Below are positions 1 through 11,600 of a stretch of 64,000 nt of DNA, one piece after another. The position numbers were made by a program, and so were the translations under genes. The notes beneath the pieces are model-generated. The model made no database searches, had not been told where the DNA came from, and worked only from the letters and a program-made list of their open reading frames with translations. The first letter of the stretch is position 1. Every line of letters begins with the position of its first letter. Source of the stretch: Phycomyces blakesleeanus NRRL 1555(-) (lineage: Eukaryota > Mucoromycota > Mucoromycetes > Mucorales > Phycomycetaceae); contig NW_017265137.1 of NCBI RefSeq assembly GCF_001638985.1, forward strand, positions 1,081,054-1,145,053. The letters are read 5' to 3'.

Positions 1-76
1 TTCTCTTAAATTTATATATATATATAATTTTAACAAATACACGTTAAAAAACAATTTTATTAATTCTTGTACACAG

Positions 77-1943
77 CCGCAGCTGAAATCGAGGCTTCCG
101 CTGATGAGGTTCACCAAATGGGTATTGAGGCTAAGAAGGAAGTTGACTTCCCCAAGTGGTACCAGCAGGTAAATAACACACACGCACGCACGGGTGTACA
201 GACAGTTGTTTTTGTACATTGAATTACATTGTATTGTATTATATTGTATCGATATCTAACATGTATATATTTATGTTGTGCGTGTTTTTATTAAAAAAAA
301 TTGTAGGTTTTGACCAAGAGTGAGATGTTGGAGTACTATGATGTCTCTGGCTGTTACATCCTTCGTCCTCTCGCTTACAACGTCTGGAAGGAGATTACCA
401 GTAAGTCAGAAAATGAAACATTCAAAGAAGAAAGAGATCAAAAAATAAATAATTAATTAATTTTAAAAAAAAATCCTTGTAATAGACTTTTTTGATGCCG
501 CCATCACTGAAATGGGTGTTGAGGACACATATTTCCCTATGTTCGTCTCCAACCGTGTCTTGCAGCGTGAGAAGGATCATATCGAAGGTTTTGCTCCCGA
601 GGTTGCGTGGGTCACCAAGGCTGGATCAGCTGACCTGGAAGAACCGATCGCCATTCGTCCCACCTCAGAGACAGTCATGTACCCTTACTTCTCCAAGTGG
701 ATTCGTTCTTACCGCGATCTCCCCTTCCGTATCAACCAATGGTGCTCAGTCGTTCGCTGGGAATTCAAAAACCCCCGTAAGTTTATAGCAGAACTACCAT
801 ATCTTTATATCACAAACTAACATATATATATTATCTATAGAGCCTTTCCTCAGAACTCGCGAGTTCTTGTGGCAAGAGGGTCACACTGCCCATTTGACTC
901 TTGAGGGCGCTGACAAGGAAGTTCGTGAGATCTTGGATCTTTATGAGCAGGTTTACACCGATCTCTTGGCTGTTCCTGTAGTGAAGGGTGTAAAGTCTGA
1001 GAAAGAACGTTTCGCCGGTGGATACTACACCACTACCGTCGAAGGTTTCATCCCCACCACCGGTCGTGCTATCCAGGGTGGTACCTCCCACTGTCTCGGC
1101 CAGAACTTCAGTAAGATGTTCAACATCGTGATCGAGGATCCCAGTGCCCCAGCCAATGCCACCGAGGAAGCCAAGAAGCTCCACGTCTGGCAAAACTCCT
1201 GGGGTCTGTCCACCCGTACAATTGGTGTTATGGTGATGATTCACAGTGACGACAAGGGTCTTGTCCTCCCTCCCCGTGTTGCCCTCATCCAGACCGTTGT
1301 CGTTCCTTGCGGTTTGAACGTCAAGACCACCAAGGAGGAGTCCGATGACATCTACGACAGATGCCAGGCCGTTGCTGCCCGTCTCAAGAAGACCGGTCTC
1401 AAGTCCAAGGCTGATTTGAGAGAGAACTACAGCCCTGGCTTCAAGTTCAACCACTGGGAGATCCGTGGTGTTCCCCTCAGACTCGAGTTGGGCCCCATGG
1501 ACATCAAGAAGAACCAGGTCACTGCTGTCCGTCGTGACACCGGTGCCAAGTTTGCCATCCCTCTCGACAACCTTGAGAAGGGTGTCCGCGATGCTCTTGA
1601 CACCATCCAGAACGACATGTTCCAGAAGGCAAAGGCAAAGATGGATAGCTCCATTGTCCGCATCAACAAGTGGGAAGATTTCGTTCGTACCCTCAACGAC
1701 AAGAAGCTCTGTTTGATTCCCTGGTGTGACCGCATTGCCTGCGAGGATGATATTAAGGAAAGATCTGCCCGTGTTGCCACCGAGGGTGAGGAAGAAGATG
1801 ATCGCGCTCCTTCCATGGGTGCCAAGTCTCTCTGCAAGCCATTTGTCCAGCCCACCGAGAACCCCATTGTTCCCGGCGTCACCAAGTGCATTGCTTGTGA
1901 CCACGATGCCAAGCACTTTATGCTCTTTGGTAGAAGCTACTAA
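77..1943 (+). CDS. Cytosolic prolyl-tRNA synthetase, 5' end outside the window
   Basis: Charges tRNA-Pro with proline in the cytosol. Visible exons are 77-168, 307-400, 486-776 and 841-1943, giving about 525 residues and ending at TAA. The first exon or exons lie left of the window, since the reading frame enters at an acceptor (acacag) at 76. This is the eukaryotic/archaeal type of class II ProRS. The class II catalytic core is clear: motif 2 ([16 protein letters not shown]), the [11 protein letters not shown] segment, and motif 3 (GLSTRTIG followed by [11 protein letters not shown]). The C-terminal zinc-binding-like domain keeps Cys residues ([22 protein letters not shown]) and ends in Tyr, as expected for this type. 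Codon use is biased to C-ending codons, typical of a highly expressed gene. All junctions are GT-AG and keep the frame. The assignment is very secure; only the N-terminus is missing. Confidence 0.95.
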
Positions 1944-2534
1944 TCTTAACCAAATACACAAGTACACAAATTCACAAAATACACACAAACATACAAACAC
2001 GATATATATATATTCTGTATTTCTTTTCTTTCTCATATCTCCCAATCCCCCCTTTTTTTTCTTCTTTTTTGAAACAATAAAAATAATTAACATTATTGTC
2101 TTTTACTTTACCACAATCCACATTCACTTCTTTTCTCATCCATTCACACATACACATATAGCAACACTAGTCCACAATTGACACGATTCTTTTTCTTGTC
2201 TGTAAAAACTCATAGCATCTCTCTCTCTCTCTTTCTCTTACACACTCTCTTTTGCTGTTGCCGTTGGTGTTTCTGTTGTTTTGACAAGGGAAGCACAGGA
2301 TCATCTTTTTGAATTTTTGAATTTTTTTCTTTTTGTTTTCTTTCTTTAATATCCTCAACATATGTTCTATGATACACAAAGTATAGTCTGGCAAACTTAT
2401 CGCTTCTTGTTGGAGGCACGCTTTCCTTGACCTTTTTTTTGTTTTGTTTTTTTTTTGTTTTTTAAAATTACACAAAAACAATAAAAAGTTAGACACACAC
2501 ACACATACAAATTATTGGTTTATTTTATCCTTAT
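1944..2534. other. Convergent 3' region, ProRS / mS33
   Basis: The two flanking genes point at each other, so this stretch should hold both 3' UTRs. It contains T-rich runs, a CT tract near 2220 and a CA tract near 2492. I see no gene. Confidence 0.6.
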
Positions 2535-2834
2535 TTATATTCTTTTACCTTTCTTGGGGGCGCCCTTTCCACGTCTCTTTCTTCTGGCAATTTCTTCAAG
2601 GCGCTCATTCTCCTCAGTGTTGACAAGGTCAAGTTCAGGGAACATGGCCTTGAGGTCACGGAAATGAACTAGCTTTTCAGGGTGGTATTGGGTCAAGGTC
2701 GATCCGAGCAATCGCTGCCTCAACACTTTGTTTCCTGTCCGTGCCGATGTGGGATTGTAGACGGTCTGGAAGATCTTGCAGGACAGCTGGGCAAGCTGAG
2801 CAAGCTTGGCTGGAGCTGCCGATGAGGTTGTCAT
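2535..2834 (-). CDS. RSM27: Mitochondrial small ribosomal subunit protein mS33
   Basis: A 99-residue single-exon gene for a small basic protein of the mitochondrial ribosomal small subunit (mS33; yeast Rsm27, human MRPS33). The sequence shows the family pattern: an N-terminal LAQLSCKIFQTVYNPT segment, then GNKVLRQRLLGSTLTQYHP, a PELDLVNTEENERLEEIARRK helix, and a lysine/arginine-rich tail (GKGAPKKGKRI). The length matches the family. It is divergent from the Vps3844-like gene to its right (956 bp between the start codons) and convergent with ProRS. The start is the only Met before the conserved region. No separate cleavable presequence is obvious, which is normal for this family. Confidence 0.85.
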   Translation of the reverse strand: MTTSSAAPAKLAQLAQLSCKIFQTVYNPTSARTGNKVLRQRLLGSTLTQYHPEKLVHFRDLKAMFPELDLVNTEENERLEEIARRKRRGKGAPKKGKRI

Positions 2835-3790
2835 GAGAATAGGTGGTGGTGTGTATATGTGTGTTTAAAAAGGGCTCAAAGCCTGTCGTTTTTGCCCCTC
2901 CCCTTTTTGTTTACCGCTGTCACTTTGGAGAGACTGTTGATATTTAAATCCCGAAAGTTGAGGATAAAGGTGAAAGAACAAAAAAAAAAGGTGCCCTTTC
3001 TTTCTTTATATAAATAACAGGATAAGATCAAGCTGTGTAAAGAGCTTATCTTCTTCTTTGTATCTTTATGTACTACCGCTTAACATTGGAATTGAACCCT
3101 GTTAGACTTTCCAGATCGATTTTTACAATGTATATATATATATATATGTATTGAAACTCACAATGAAGCTGTCAGTAGATATAACGAGTATATAGATAGT
3201 CAAAACCAAAACAACTATAGTAGCTTATTATAGTAAACGAACTGTACATTTTGATTCAATTGCGGCTGGTACAAAGCACCCATTGACAGAGTAAAAATAG
3301 GGATATTAATATATAAATCCAGGTTTTAATTCACAAACTAATAAATTGATATGAATTGATATTAAGCTTAAAGTTTTACATATTCTTGTATGTGTATATA
3401 GTAGGTATATGTATTAAAAATGACAAACAAACAAGCAAACGCAAATAGATCATACTATTTGGTTTATTCCAATACCAATTACCTTATATTTACCATTGAT
3501 CTGTGCTGATCTGTCTTTATATTCACATATTGTATATATACGCTAATTCCTTTGTAAGATTTATTACACTAAATCTATTCCTTTTTCTTTGCTTGCACAC
3601 GCACATACATATACACACACACAAGAACAGTAAATGATCCTGCTGTCTACGTCATGATAAAATATTACGTCATAAATAGTTGAGAGTGTAGATAGCTGTT
3701 CTTGCTCGGATGCTGAAACGTGCGACAAAGCAAAACCCCGTTTTTGTAGACCCCTTCTTAGCACCTTACACGTCAAAGAAAACAGTAAAC
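2835..3790. other. Divergent promoter region, mS33 / Vps3844-like
   Basis: Noncoding, AT-rich, with a (TA)n run near 3130. Two CRE-like sites sit on the right side and are listed separately. No gene is seen. Confidence 0.5.
3648..3672. promoter_or_regulatory. Two CRE-like TACGTCA sites upstream of the Vps3844-like gene
   Basis: TACGTCAT occurs at 3648-3655 and again as TACGTCAT at 3666-3673. The copies share orientation and are 18 bp apart, about 120-140 bp before the ATG at 3791. TACGTCA is the core bound by ATF/CREB-type bZIP factors in fungi. Position and duplication suggest a real control element, but that is inference. Confidence 0.35.
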
Positions 3791-5177
3791 ATGAAGGCAT
3801 CATTTTTGAGCACGGCTGTATTGAGCCTGCTCTCCGTCAGCACCAGCGTCCTCGGTAGGTTTTCTGCCAGATGAGCGTGTTGGCGAGAAAACAGAAAAAG
3901 AACAAAAAAAAAGAACGAGAAGACATATATATATATATATATATATAGACAGAAAAAAAAAGAGAGACTCCAAACCTCACAGACTGACAACCAACCTGCC
4001 ATGATTTAATTAGCTCGGTCGTCTGTCTACATGGTCTCCGAGACTGCAAAGATGACTGCACAGTGTCATCACTCTGAAGTCTCATTCAACTCGTTCTCTC
4101 TGGTCATGTCCCATTTGATGAACACCCTCGACACACACCCAATCATGCAATTGCAAGACAGCTACAAGCAACAGGCTCTCGATGGTGCCCAGGCTGTGTG
4201 GAATGGTCATCAGCAGTGGTTTTCCAATGAAGAAAATGACCTTTTCAAGCCAAAGTTACAAGGAAACCTCTTTATTACTGTAGCTGGTGTACAGAATGCC
4301 GAAGGTATATATATATATATAGATCAAAAAAATGAATATAAGTTGCATATGTATATATAAAGAATTTGCATTTATTTTTTTGGATTTCGGTGCTTAATTA
4401 AGCTTAAATACCTTTTTGATTTATATATTTTTATTTATTTATTTAAAACAGTGCTTCTCCCCGACTACAATCCTGCCTTTTATGTTACCGACAACACTGC
4501 CGAAGATTATGCAGCTCTTGCTGAGGATATTGCTTTGAACACTCAGGAGAGATCCGGCCATGGCTTCGTAATGCACGCTTACACATTACCTGTAAGATTA
4601 TGATAGATATATCTTTGATTAAATCGATCTATACTAGAAATATCAATTAATCAATTATGTTGTTTCTTTTTACAGAAAACTATTGAGGAAGCGTCGGAAA
4701 TTGTGTCTTCCTTTAAACAGAACTATCCTGGTGTAGATGCAAGCGTATTCGATATGACATTGGAAGCAAGTTTATATAGTTAATTTAATATATACAAAAC
4801 AAAGGCTAATTAAAATAATTAAAATGATCTTTAGGCTGATAATGCATTCATTACTGAAATGGAACAATCAAGAGATGCCATGAAGATCTTTACAACTGCC
4901 AAGGAAGGTTCTGAACAACGTGGTACTGATTTTGTCTCAATCAAGATGACTGGTCTTCAGACTCTTCTTCATGCTTATGGAGCCAACTCTGATAAGTACA
5001 TCCAGGGTCAGCACGCAGTTAGATTGTTGCTGGAAGAGGTAATTGCATACATACATACATACATATTTGAAAGACAAATGGGAAAGGACTTGCAAGAAAG
5101 ATGGAACGAAAAAAAAGGGAAAAAAGTTGGTTTTGTTGTGTATAAAGGTACTGTAACTAACATTCCAATTATTATTT

Positions 5178-5210
<33 letters not shown>

Positions 5211-5630
5211 ACATTATAGAACTTGATTCCTACCTTCCAAAAAGCCTATCTTAACAACAAGGAGGGTGTCTTGGCTACTGTTGTCCTTTCACCTGCTATT
5301 GCCAACCGTTTTAATAAGCGCGACCTTCCCGATACCGACGCCACCTGCTACACAACTCTTTCTGACTGCGAAGAGGGAACTGGTGATTGCAGCGGTCATG
5401 GTTTGTGCGGTATTGTGTCTGACTCTTGCTATGCTTGTCAGTGCAAGGCTTCTTTCTTGGGTGAATCCTGCGAGTTTGTGGATTCTACTAGCGATTTCCA
5501 GCTTCTCTTCTGGACTGGCGTTAGTTTGATTATCTTGACTTCAGGTGTTCTTGTGTTTATTTACAACAGTGGAAATATTGACAATGGAGGTATTCTTATG
5601 GGTACCCAGTCTTTGCCCAAGCAAGACTAA
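3791..5630 (+). CDS. Vps3844-like ER/vacuolar-sorting membrane protein
   Basis: Six exons: 3791-3854, 4014-4304, 4452-4591, 4676-4765, 4835-5038 and 5220-5630. The product opens with a signal peptide (MKASFLSTAVLSLLSVSTSVLG), followed by a lumenal region of about 280 residues. A C-terminal cysteine-rich EGF-like block follows, with about eight Cys between CYTTLSDCEEG and GESCEF. Next come one membrane segment (LLFWTGVSLIILTSGVLVFIY) and a short tail. The Cys-rich block plus membrane segment matches the fungal Vps3844 family C-terminal domain (formerly DUF3844), described as vacuolar sorting and ER-associated. The fourth intron (4766-4834) must begin with GC (GCAAGT), because only that junction keeps the frame from TLE into ADNAF. 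Start chosen because the signal peptide begins at this Met. The biochemical role is not known in detail. Confidence 0.8.
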
Positions 5631-6383
5631 GCCAATAAAAAAAACACACACACAAAAATCGAAAAAAAAAATGCCAAAAAAACACAAAACTAATAATACG
5701 AATAAGAATAAAAGAGAAGAAACATGATATTTGAGACCTTTTGCTGCTGCTGCTGTTGTTTTAAAAATGTGTAATAAAAAATACACAGTTACAACATTGG
5801 TACTCAAAATATCAGTCATCTAGGAAAATCTACATTGATTTTTTTTATATACCTTTATATGATACAAATCAAAGTTTTTGTATTTTTTTTTCTCTGCTAA
5901 AATTTGGACAAAACTGTCAGATTAACAAGTGAAGGAAAAGGCTAAATGATTCTTTCACCTTTACCCAAAGCCATATTTACTCATTTTCTAAATAAAAAAT
6001 AAGAAATCAAGAAATGTTGTTCATTTAATATACTTGATCCATACTAGTGGGTTGTATATAAAGATAGTAAAGAAAATGTGAGGTAAAGTTATTTACAGAC
6101 ATGATTAAGATTAAGAATGCACATACAAATATATATATATGTCAGTGAATAAGTAATCTAGGTTAAAAGTAAGCATTATCCCAATATTGATAAAACTGTT
6201 TGAGTTATAGGTTTATAAATTATGAAGCTTCAAAGTTAAAGTCATAGCCAAATAATCTTTTTGTTAAAAGTATTCTTCTTTCTTTACGCAGTATATATAT
6301 ATAGATAAATAGATATAGATATATCCACGCGTGTGTGTATGTGGGTAGATGTAAAATATTATAAAATTGAAAATGCCTATTCG
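5631..6383. other. Convergent 3' region
   Basis: Between two convergent genes. It holds A/T homopolymer runs and TA repeats (6130, 6292) and no coding signal. Confidence 0.5.
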
Positions 6384-7838
6384 CTAACTACTGATTACTG
6401 CAAGAATAGACTCAGATGCACTCTGGCGTGAGCCTGCCACCCACGTGGATTGAACCAATATTACAAGCCCTACTGCACCAATAACCATCAAAGATACCAT
6501 TAATGCTACCCGACATCTCCTCTGCCAGCCTCTAAAGTCTCTATCTCTGGCCGAGTTTTTACTTAGTCCTATACTTCCACCAATCCAGAAAAGCGGGCAA
6601 ACAAACCCTAGCCAAAAGAATAGTCGTTCTATAGGCGCATGGTTCACAGCAGATGTCCCATACAGATAAGTATGTTGTATAGCACCCGGGGGGCAGGCTG
6701 GATTGGCTGGATACTCTTTTGAAAGGTACTTGACTTTCGATCCTTTGCGGACAACAGCATACTGTTGTATCTTTTGCAAGACTTGACCTGCGATTGATTT
6801 TTCACGACATACCAAAGACAGAGAATTAGTTTCGTCGAGGCTGCTACTTGGAGTGTTCTGCGTGTCATGAGGATGCAAGGGAAGATCTCCCTCGCTCCGA
6901 ATTCTTTGAAGTACGCTGTAGTGAGAGTTCATGAGATCTCCCGAGTCAGAAATACATGACTCTTGGCGTAAATTCTCATGAGCAAGAAAGTGAGAATTTC
7001 CCGGAATAGCAGGTGGGGTGTGAGGGATACATGAAGCAAGTGGCAAGTTTACTTCAATGGGAGGATGTACGAGAACTGTGGGTGTAGCTGACCATGGTTT
7101 GTAGACAACAGAGTCCCTGTTTCGCTGAAAGGTACTAAATGGGTCAAACATGGATTCCCAGTTGGCAGTTGCACTGCCTCTTGTATTGGAGCTGTGGCAT
7201 GATAGCTGTACAGATCGAATAGAGTCGGAACCGCCTTCTTTAGGAATAAAATCTTGCTGATATTGAAGAGACGGAATAGAAGAAACGGACGGAGAGGACG
7301 CAATAGACGCAATAGACGCAATAGACGCAATGGACGGGATTGACGGAAGAGGTTTATCTGTGAGATAGGCAGTTTGGATAGCAATCTTGAAATGTTCTGA
7401 ATTATCCATTTCTTTTTTTCTGGGCAATAAAAGTGTCGAAAGTGGCGTGAGGTTTGCTGCAACTGTTGCGCTCACCGGATAGCTTCTTGTTCTTCTTGTT
7501 CTTGGTTCCACAGCAGGAAGGGACGGTGAAGCGGGGTCTTTGTTGGGAGACGGATCAGAGGTCCGGTTGTCTTGAATCTGGCTTGGTTGATGGTGAGCAA
7601 CTGGAATATCCTTTGTTTCTGTTGTGGTAAGATTCACACAAATTGTGTTTTGGCAGATTGTTGTAGCTTCATTTTGTATGCTCTTGTTTCCATTGATTTC
7701 AATAGGTAAGAATGTATCTTTTTGATACACGCACCCATCTTGAAACTGTTTGGCATGGTGTGAAATTCCAGGCTGAGCAACTGAGTCGTTTTGCAGCATG
7801 TCAGATAGTACATCAGAGTGAAACGTGGTTGAGTACAT
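6384..7838 (-). CDS. Serine/proline-rich protein with two C-terminal membrane segments, function unknown
   Basis: A single-exon gene of 484 residues, not recognised beyond its general form. The first ~400 residues are low in structure and rich in Ser, Thr, Pro and Asn. A run of four SIA/IAS units (about residues 166-182) is encoded by a near-perfect 9-bp tandem repeat. Near the C-terminus are two hydrophobic segments, FFWLGFVCPLFWIGGSI and VALMVSLMVIGAVGLVILV, separated by a basic loop (RDRDFRGWQRRCR). This long disordered head with a paired membrane anchor resembles fungal serine-rich membrane proteins with a WLGF-CP-WW-type motif, but that is a weak resemblance. Its 5' side carries tetranucleotide repeats. 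Confidence 0.75.
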   Translation of the reverse strand: MYSTTFHSDVLSDMLQNDSVAQPGISHHAKQFQDGCVYQKDTFLPIEINGNKSIQNEATTICQNTICVNLTTTETKDIPVAHHQPSQIQDNRTSDPSPNKDPASPSLPAVEPRTRRTRSYPVSATVAANLTPLSTLLLPRKKEMDNSEHFKIAIQTAYLTDKPLPSIPSIASIASIASIASSPSVSSIPSLQYQQDFIPKEGGSDSIRSVQLSCHSSNTRGSATANWESMFDPFSTFQRNRDSVVYKPWSATPTVLVHPPIEVNLPLASCIPHTPPAIPGNSHFLAHENLRQESCISDSGDLMNSHYSVLQRIRSEGDLPLHPHDTQNTPSSSLDETNSLSLVCREKSIAGQVLQKIQQYAVVRKGSKVKYLSKEYPANPACPPGAIQHTYLYGTSAVNHAPIERLFFWLGFVCPLFWIGGSIGLSKNSARDRDFRGWQRRCRVALMVSLMVIGAVGLVILVQSTWVAGSRQSASESILAVISS

Positions 7839-7847
7839 AAGTCCGGC

Positions 7848-7938
7848 AGTCAGCTAGTCATTCATTCATTCATTCATTCATTAAGTCAGTCAGTCAGTCA
7901 GCCAGTCATTCAGTTAGTCAGTCAGTCAGCTAGTCAAT
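7848..7938. repeat. (ATTC)n and (AGTC)n tetranucleotide repeats
   Basis: ATTC units run from about 7860 to 7882 and pass into AGTC/GTCA units up to 7937. The tract lies directly 5' of the serine-rich gene, so it is in its promoter or 5' UTR and could vary in length. Confidence 0.8.
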
Positions 7939-8645
7939 CTGAATTAACCTAGTCTTGATCTGTTGGATTATTACAATACCAATACGACTTTGTTTTTGTT
8001 TTTTGTTTTTTTTTTCTGGTAGATTTACAACGAGAAATAAATAAAAGAAGCGTATCACAAACGTTGGCTATTATGTAAATAGATCTAATGGTTATTAGGA
8101 CTTGTTTCAGAGAGTTTGGTTTGTCTTGGATATGATTAGAATAACAACAAATATCATATGAGAGCTACGTTGGAACTCTAATATACCATTAATAAATAAT
8201 TGTTAATATCATGAGTTGAGTCGCAGTAAAATAAAATTGGTGTATTTTCTAGAGTATTGGCCTCGGCAACAGTTTAAATAACTAAATGTGAGTTTAAGTA
8301 TGGGCATGAACATGAGCAAAAGTAAAAGCATAAGTATGAATGTGAGCTTGATACATATATATAAAGTCCATTAGATGACAAGAAGTATTGGTGCAAGCTA
8401 TTTTATTACACTAAATTAAATAGAATTACATTGCATTGAATTACATTATATTAAATTAAAGTATATTATATTATATTATATGCTTCTTTATTATACAACA
8501 AGCAAGTGATGAATACATAAGGCGAATCTCTTTTTCTATTTGTTTGTTTTATATATATATATATGTTTGTATGTTTCTTTTTTGGAAGAGTGGGGGTGGG
8601 GGGTATAGAGTAAAAGAACCGGTGTTAATAAGTTAATGATGATGA
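7939..8645. other. Intergenic, no gene seen
   Basis: AT-rich DNA with short direct repeats (for example TATTA units near 8460) and a (TA)n run near 8552. It contains the promoter of the serine-rich gene and the 3' UTR of the lipase. Confidence 0.5.
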
Positions 8646-11600
8646 TTAAGATGGACTACTGGCGCCCAATTGACTGAATGCATTTCGATAGCTTGATATC
8701 ATATGGTCTTCCACACTCTTTGTTGTCACCAGCATTTCATTTGATATTGCGCGGTTTCCTACATGCATTGTGTAAGTGTGTCGACTGGCGCCTGGAATGT
8801 GTTTCGAGACAGACTCTCGTTTGGATTCCTTTCCTCGTCTATTCTCTCCCGCCTCGGGTCCATCCTTCTTGTGACGCTCGTTTCCACCAAAACGCATCTC
8901 ACGTTTCCTGACTATATGAATAATTTTCCCAGGAATATAGAGCTAGATATATATATATGTTTGGTTAACTATTTCTATCTATTTTGTTGTTGTTACAGTG
9001 TGAGAGTGCTATTGAATACTAGTAAACTTACCAGAGGATATAACTCTTCTGCATTATTGTAGATTTGCTTACGACGCTTAGAGATGATCTCAAAGCAAAC
9101 CTCGCGAGTCTCAGAGTCATACATTACCTATTCAAAGATAATAATAAAGAAAGAAAAAAATACATGTCAGCCCGGAGAATTTTAAACTTCTTTGACTTTG
9201 ACTTTCTCTTTCCCATTCAATATGTTGATATATTGATATATTGATTTTTCTTTCTTTCTTTCTTTACCTTGCGCCAGCCGCCGAGGGTTTCATACGCTCC
9301 GATTGTGTCCATTACCAGCTCTTTTAGTTCCATAGCAGTACCATACGAAAGTCTTCCAACAATATCATCTTGACAAATAAAACTATAAATAAAACGATCG
9401 TACTGACTACCGAGCTGTTGCGAGCTCAAGGCAACGGGTGCATAGCTATAGCATCGAAGTGTGAAAGTGGGGTTGCGAGAGATATCACGAAGTTCCTCAA
9501 GGTGATCGACAACCATCATTGTCAAAAGACTGGCCGCACCTCCTCCAAGTGAATGGCCAGTTATGATAAAGGAGGAAAGTTCGTTTCTATGGTGATGGAT
9601 GTAGCGGAAGATCTGAGGGACAATTTCTGTATAGAACCATTGGGCCGATGCCAACATGCCTGAATGCACCAAACCTCCTTTCCAAGGCTTGTAGAGGCAG
9701 ACTAGATCGGTAATAGCATCATAGAGACTCTGAGAGACATTAATATATAAATAAAGAAATAAATAAATAAAAGCACACACACACACAAGCACGCACAAAA
9801 TAAAAAGTAAATATAAGTAAATATGGAAAATAGATCATGTCAATTTTTTTTTAATTATATTATAGATTAATTTTTTTTATAAAAACCCTTACCCAAGTAC
9901 CACGGATACTGAGCACAATTGCTTTTCGAGAGCGGTCTATGGCAAGAAAATAACTTGGTTGGAATGCTGCTCCTTTGCGTAATCCATATTCGTACCCTAG
10001 CAAGTCTTCAGGAGGTATTTGAAGGTAGCGTAGGATGGCCATACGATTGGACCGACGATGCCGTGCTCCTTAATATATATATATATATATATATATTTGG
10101 GTGAGGTGATGATTTATTATTATTAATGTTAATGGCACTGCTATAACTATTGCTATTACTATTCTTTAACCCCTGTCTTTTTGTTTATTGAAAATGATAA
10201 TAATAGAGATAGAGATAGAGAGATCTAAAGAAAAGGACGCTGTATTTCTTACCTCGAATATATTGACCATAAGCCCCCAAATAGACAAGACCACGCCATC
10301 CCTGAAGAGAGCATTAGAAAGATCATTTACAAAGTTCTCTTTATTTGCTATGTATATATTAATAAAGATACAAATCTATTTCCTTACATAGGCTATGAGC
10401 GCATAGTCAAAGTAATGGCGGGAGTCATTGACCAACGTGCGGTCATAAATAAGAGGTTCGGGAGGAGGCCTACAAATTAAATTAATAAAGAAAAATTAAT
10501 AAATATATATATACATATGCCCATTTATCTCTTTACTCACACAATGCAGGGTCCAATGAAAAGGATCTCTCAAAGGACCACTGCAATGGTCAACTACGAA
10601 ATAAATGGAGAAGAAAGAAATAAATATACTTTTTTTTATATAACTTACTCTGGTAATGATTGGTAGTACTTTTGTAATACCAACATTGCTTTTAATAATT
10701 GAAAGCCTGTAACCTTGAACCCTTGACCCTAATACATACATACATACATACATAATTAAGAACATATATTTAAATAATAGAAAAAGAACTAATTAATTTA
10801 GTGGCTAGACAAGGACCTTCTTTTTTCCTTTCTTTGTCTATCTCTCTTGCTCTGTATGTTTTTAATGATATTCAAGTTAATTACGTACAAATGCATTTGC
10901 CAGCTTTATAAGGGCCCGCACCATTGCGCGTGTCTGCCCACTAACGACCAAACCAACAAGTGAATCGATCAATGGATGTGAAATGGCAACATCCTCAAAA
11001 GAATCCTGCATCCACTGAAATCCAAAATTCTTGTCTCCAAAATTCACACTGTGGATAATGTACCGAGCCTTTTCTGCTCCCTTTTTGATTCGACCCTTTT
11101 GTTCTTTTACTTTTTCTTTTACTTTTTCTTTGCCTTTGTGTCTGTCGTTATCAACATTAGCATTATCATTAGCATTAGCATTATCGTTATTGTTTGCGTC
11201 TTGGATTCTGATTGTCGGGAGAGTCGATTGGGTCTCATCAGCATCATTCTGAGAGAATCCGTAGCGTCGTCCGCGATTCGACGCAAGTTTTGATCTATTT
11301 ACGGGCCAGAGAATGGCTCGGAGCCATTGACAGTCTCTAGTTTTAGTCGTACTTGAGCGTAATGAGTTTGGGTGGAGTTCGAGCCGGGACTCGTTCTGTC
11401 TCCAGTCAATGTCGCTGTTTAATCCTTCTCGACTGCTTGTTGCTGATATATTTGGTCTCTGAAAGGTATTGATGGTATTTTGCTTAGAGCAGGGTACTTG
11501 TGAGGTCATGATTGTACTGAGGCGGTTCATAAATAAAGAATTGACGACGTGCTCGTCTTGAGCAAGCTCTCCTCGGTTATGCTGGGATGAAGTACTGTTG

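Noticed and set aside
831..2093. Long minus-strand open frame of 420 codons opposite ProRS.
   Set aside because: It mirrors the highly biased codons of ProRS on the other strand and matches no family.
3087..3097. Reverse complement reads GGTTCAATTCC, like a tRNA B box.
   Set aside because: The T-stem does not pair beyond two bases and no acceptor stem, D arm or A box is found around it.
10540..10590. A possible lipase exon reading GPLRDPFHWTLHC.
   Set aside because: Including it breaks the frame into PPPEPLIYD; skipping it gives a clean in-frame join.
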